A stretch of 64,000 nt of DNA, taken from NCBI RefSeq assembly GCF_019351435.1, contig NZ_JAHWYN010000003.1:62001-126000 (forward strand), written 5' to 3'. Source of the DNA: Flavobacterium taihuense. Lineage in GTDB: Bacteria; Bacteroidota; Bacteroidia; Flavobacteriales; Flavobacteriaceae. Positions 60,974 to 64,000 of this stretch are shown piece by piece (position 1 is the stretch's first letter; each line of letters opens with the position of its first letter). The notes beneath the pieces are model-generated. The model was given only the letters and a program-made list of their open reading frames with translations. It made no database searches and was not told the origin of the DNA. Both the position numbers and the translations under genes were made by a program.

Positions 60974-61768
60974 ATGACATACCAAGGTGTACTTTCTAAA
61001 ATGCAAACCGAATTTGGAGACCCCATTCAATATTATTTGGTTTTCGAAAACAGTTTTTTAAATGTGAATCAGTTACTAAACAAAGAACTGGAAATTAATT
61101 TTGAAGGATATCAGTGTTTGAATTGTGGAAAAAAGAAAAAAATATTCCGTCAGGGATTTTGTTACGATTGTTTCTATTCGAGTCCGGCCGTGGGAGACTG
61201 GATCATGAAGCCTGAGTTGAGTACCGCTCATCTGGGCGTAGCCGACCGCGACTTGGAGTATGAGGAACAAGTGCAGCTTCAACCTCATATCGTTTATTTG
61301 GCCTTGTCCAGTGAAGTCAAAGTAGGGGTGACTCGTAAAACTCAAGTGCCTACGCGATGGATTGATCAAGGGGCAAGCCAAGCCATTTCAATTGTTGAAG
61401 TTCCCAACCGATACTTGGCAGGAATTACCGAGGTAGCACTCAAAAGTCATTATACCGATAAAACCAATTGGCGCAAAATGCTTCAAAACGACATTGTCCA
61501 TTTGGATTTAGTCGCTGAGCGGTTAAAACTAGAAAATCTTATCCCAGCCGAAGTGCAGGAATATTTTCATACGGATAAAAACGATTTATACGAAATGCAT
61601 TTCCCAGTATTGAATTATCCGAAAAAAGTAAACAGTTTGAGTCTAGATAAAACTCATAGTTACAAAGGGAAGCTGATGGGAATCAAAGGGCAATACCTTA
61701 TTTTTGATGACGGAACCGTTTTCAATGTTCGTAGCTTTGAAGGGTATGTGGTTCGTCTGGAAGTTTAA
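60974..61768 (+). CDS. DUF2797 zinc-finger protein
   Basis: A 264-residue protein matching DUF2797. A four-cysteine zinc-finger (Cys48, Cys51, Cys63, Cys66 in YQCLNCG and FCYDCF) is followed by a conserved middle region HLGVADRD, EEQVQLQPHIVYLALSS and VKVGVTRKTQVPTRWIDQGA. That region recalls the GIY-YIG nuclease fold, though the resemblance is from memory. RWIDQGASQA is the most characteristic segment. The function is unknown. Its start codon falls in register with a 7-base periodic array, and a converging octad array follows the gene. Confidence 0.83.
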   Translation: MTYQGVLSKMQTEFGDPIQYYLVFENSFLNVNQLLNKELEINFEGYQCLNCGKKKKIFRQGFCYDCFYSSPAVGDWIMKPELSTAHLGVADRDLEYEEQVQLQPHIVYLALSSEVKVGVTRKTQVPTRWIDQGASQAISIVEVPNRYLAGITEVALKSHYTDKTNWRKMLQNDIVHLDLVAERLKLENLIPAEVQEYFHTDKNDLYEMHFPVLNYPKKVNSLSLDKTHSYKGKLMGIKGQYLIFDDGTVFNVRSFEGYVVRLEV

Positions 61769-61772
61769 GTTT

Positions 61773-61850
61773 CTTAACAGCTAATATTCTAAGTCACTAA
61801 TTTTGTAGAAATCTTAGTGACTTAGAATCTTAGAAACTCTGAAGCTTGTA
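61773..61850. repeat. Facing octad arrays with perfect 15-bp inverted repeat
   Basis: CTTA/CTAA words begin at 61773, 61781, 61789 and 61797, then CTTA/CTCT/CTTG at 61813, 61821, 61829, 61837 and 61845. All fall in one 8-base register across 72 bases. Within them ATTCTAAGTCACTAA (61786-61800) and TTAGTGACTTAGAAT (61814-61828) are perfect inverted copies. It lies between convergent genes and could act as a terminator, although no T-tract follows. Confidence 0.75.
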
Positions 61851-64000
61851 TTAAGGTGTTTTTTTCTTAAACAAACCGTTGATTAAACTGCTCGCTTTCT
61901 GTTTAATGTCTTCTTTTTGGGCATTGGTTTTAGTTGTATCAGTACCAGGTTTTGTGTTGGTATTTAGGTATTTATCCAATGCTGAAGTTCCCTTTTTAAG
62001 TAATTTATCCGATTGTTGTTTGGCTAATTGCATCGTCAAATTGGTCATTACCGCTTTCATATCGGATGAGATTTTTGGATTGCTGAATGTTCCAGCCATT
62101 AATGCTGTTACTGGAATGTTATCAAATTTGGCAGCATCAGCTGGTGACATTTTCGAGATATAGGCATTGGCTTCTTTGCCTAGGTATTTGGCAGGAACAT
62201 TAAATTTGATGTTGTAGTCCATGTTTTGGTCAAAGCCATGAGTACCGCCTACGACTGCTTTTATGTCTTGGTATTTTATTTCAAATGGTTTTACATTTAC
62301 TTTCCCGTCTTTAAAGGTAAGAGCCGCTTTGATATCGTTAAGATTCACTTTGCTTAAATCGATAAATTTTAAATTGGAGCTCAATGCCTTTAACATTGTT
62401 GAATTTTCTGCATTGATAGTGGTCGAAAGCAATTGCCCAATCAAATCACCCGAAAGTGTTTTTAAATCAGGAGTCATTTCGGTAGCATCCAGATTTCCGT
62501 TCAATTTGATGGTTGTGTTAATTTTTCCGTTTACGATTCCCGCTATTGGAGCAATTTTTTTTAGCATATCCAATTGAGTGAAACTTTGTTGAATGTCAAC
62601 TTGGTTCAAATTAAGGTTCATGTCAAAAACGGGTGTTTTTCCTTTTGTGGAAACAGCGCCACTCGCGCCAATTGTTCCTCCAAAAATAGATGTTTTTACA
62701 TTTTCTAAAGTAACTTTTTCGTCTTTGATAATCATTTTACCCGAAACCGCTTTTAGGGTTAAGTTATCGTACAAAACTGTATTGGCTTTTGCGTTAAGCG
62801 TACAATTCAAAAAAGCAGGGATTTTCAACGGCTCAGATTTCTTAGTTTTTTGGGTTTCCGCAGCTGCAGCGACTGGAGCAGCAGTGGTTGTCATAAAATC
62901 GCTAATTGCCAATTGATTGGAAGTCAAATTAAAATTCCCTTTTAGTTCTTGTTTTCTAAACATAAAACCATAAAAGTTATCCAAAACTCCCGTTACGCTT
63001 AGGTCGCTTTTTCCGGTTTTGGCATTAAATTGCTTCAAATGCACCTGGCTTGGGTTAAATTGTACCAAAGCTGAACTTATGGTCATGTTTTTGCCATTGG
63101 CATCAGCATAATTAAATCCTGTTAAACCGATTGTTCCTGCATTATTAATATTTTGATATTGACTTTTTTCTACCGATGCCATATCAAATTTGGTCGTTAC
63201 GTTGGCTTTCAAAATTCCGGTAAGTGGCTTGTCCATTTTTATAGGATAGGCTTTAGAAAGATTGGCTAAATTAATCGTTCCTTTTAAGGCTGCGTCTACC
63301 AATGCATTGGTGCTGATGTTTTTTATATTGGCTTTGGCATCAAAAACGTCTTGGTCTATCCTAAAAGAGAGTCTGTCAAGATTAACATAGGTGTCATTCA
63401 TTAAACCTGTTTCATTTACGATTTTAGTATCGATTACAATACTTTGAACTGATTTTGGTAAGTTCGGATATTGAAAAGAACCATTGTTTGAACTTATTTC
63501 GATATTAAATTTTGGAATGGTTGTGTCAGTAAGCATACCTTTGGCAAAACCTTTTACGGTAAAATCTCCCGTAGTTTTTACGCCTTCTAAGCTCGAAGAA
63601 TAAGCAGCAGGAATTAGTCCCAAAAAGTTCTTGAAAGAGGAAGTTGGTGTTTTAAATTTCAAATCATACACCTGTCCTGCATCGACCATTTGTATAAAAC
63701 CATCAAATTCTAAAGGCAATTGATTGATCAGCGCTTTGTTTTCTTTAAAAGTGTATTTACTTTTGTCTAAATCAATTCCTAAAACGGCATCGAGTGATAA
63801 AGCAACATTCTTCATATAGTTGATTTTACCCATGTCTAAGGATATTTTAGCAGTCGATTTGGTGTCCAAATCTAATTTTGAAGCATTAAAATCGCCTGTT
63901 CCTTCGTGGTTCAAACTGTCGATGACCATTCGTATTTGTGAAGATTCATCAAAGTATTGGAACTTGAAATTCTCAACTTGATATTTCTGAATTTTCAAAA
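61851..64000 (-). CDS. AsmA-like protein, 5' end beyond window
   Basis: At least 715 residues of an AsmA/YhdP-type protein (bridge-like lipid transport superfamily). The visible part has repeated beta-strand modules, a low-complexity APVAAAAETQKTKK break near residue 380, and the C-terminal AsmA block. That block has VNGKINTTIKLNGNLDATEM, LSGDLIGQLLSTTINAEN, FKDGKVNVKPFEIKYQDI and NIPVTALMAGTFSNPKIS, followed by a Lys/Gln helix. The ATG at 63998 is probably internal, because family members have an N-terminal membrane helix that is absent here. The proteins sit in the periplasm and are implicated in phospholipid traffic to the outer membrane. Confidence 0.85.
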   Translation of the reverse strand, partial: LKIQKYQVENFKFQYFDESSQIRMVIDSLNHEGTGDFNASKLDLDTKSTAKISLDMGKINYMKNVALSLDAVLGIDLDKSKYTFKENKALINQLPLEFDGFIQMVDAGQVYDLKFKTPTSSFKNFLGLIPAAYSSSLEGVKTTGDFTVKGFAKGMLTDTTIPKFNIEISSNNGSFQYPNLPKSVQSIVIDTKIVNETGLMNDTYVNLDRLSFRIDQDVFDAKANIKNISTNALVDAALKGTINLANLSKAYPIKMDKPLTGILKANVTTKFDMASVEKSQYQNINNAGTIGLTGFNYADANGKNMTISSALVQFNPSQVHLKQFNAKTGKSDLSVTGVLDNFYGFMFRKQELKGNFNLTSNQLAISDFMTTTAAPVAAAAETQKTKKSEPLKIPAFLNCTLNAKANTVLYDNLTLKAVSGKMIIKDEKVTLENVKTSIFGGTIGASGAVSTKGKTPVFDMNLNLNQVDIQQSFTQLDMLKKIAPIAGIVNGKINTTIKLNGNLDATEMTPDLKTLSGDLIGQLLSTTINAENSTMLKALSSNLKFIDLSKVNLNDIKAALTFKDGKVNVKPFEIKYQDIKAVVGGTHGFDQNMDYNIKFNVPAKYLGKEANAYISKMSPADAAKFDNIPVTALMAGTFSNPKISSDMKAVMTNLTMQLAKQQSDKLLKKGTSALDKYLNTNTKPGTDTTKTNAQKEDIKQKASSLINGLFKKKTP

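Noticed and set aside
1..64000. tRNA, rRNA, CRISPR array or intact insertion sequence
   Set aside because: No cloverleaf, rRNA stretch, regularly spaced long direct repeats or transposase frame was seen; the 7- and 8-base arrays are far too short in period for CRISPR.

Overview
This 64 kb window looks like a chromosomal segment of a Flavobacterium-type member of the Bacteroidota (Flavobacteriaceae). The DNA is AT-rich and genes lack Shine-Dalgarno sites. Promoter-like sites have the Bacteroidota form TTG-N18-21-TAnnTTTG. The gene content is typical of the group: PorP/SprF, a TonB-dependent receptor with DUF4249, DUF4270, DUF4403, DUF6089, two OmpH-like chaperones beside BamA, and caa3-type oxidase genes beside SCO and DUF420. 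I found no tRNA, rRNA, CRISPR array, prophage or intact insertion sequence.

Layout. 1-4.0 kb: end of a cytochrome c oxidase operon (two subunit III genes, subunit IV, a cysteine-less SCO relative, SCO, DUF420, a small CxxC membrane protein). 4.1-5.5 kb: DUF4403 lipoprotein. 5.7-12.8 kb: a MacAB-TolC-like efflux operon with one ATPase, two permeases, two adaptors and TolC. 13-17.8 kb: tsaB, an MscS channel, a 22-residue-repeat helical protein, NifU, PorP/SprF and a gamma-carbonic anhydrase. 17.9-21.9 kb: an operon of a beta-barrel protein, a Kelch lipoprotein, DUF4907, a LytS-like kinase and a LytTR regulator. 22.2-24.7 kb: DUF4270 and a beta-barrel protein. 24.7-33.1 kb: the envelope-biogenesis block CBS-NadK-DUF6089-UppS-BamA-OmpH-OmpH-MurI, divergent from pdxJ. 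34-38.5 kb: TonB receptor, DUF4249 and an unknown lipoprotein. 38.7-42.7 kb: hydrolase, holin-like protein, metal-binding protein, ChrA and DUF6629.

43.1-49.8 kb is the most system-like accessory region. A small heat-shock protein precedes, on the other strand, a six-gene run: alpha/beta hydrolase, phosphoribosyltransferase, erythromycin-esterase-like enzyme, PIG-L deacetylase, glycosyltransferase and an (alpha/alpha)6 glycosidase. The first three families plus Hsp20 recall dormancy-regulon gene sets of mycobacteria. 50-55.3 kb holds a MOSC protein, a relic of a type ISP restriction enzyme, a structured repeat, and tig-clpP-clpX. 55.4-57.8 kb holds a lipoprotein with a papain-like C-terminal domain followed by two paralogous membrane proteins. 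The second paralog is preceded by a 66-base copy of the lipoprotein gene's 3' end, the scar expected from a toxin/immunity module duplication. 58-64 kb: VOC and SRPBCC proteins, a GH3 adenylating enzyme with a 46-residue lipoprotein, DUF2797 and a truncated AsmA-like protein.

A recurrent signal not explained by genes is a set of degenerate arrays with an exact 7- or 8-base period. Several run right up to start codons (DUF420, tsaB, hydrolase, clpX, GH3, DUF2797) and several form facing inverted arrays.
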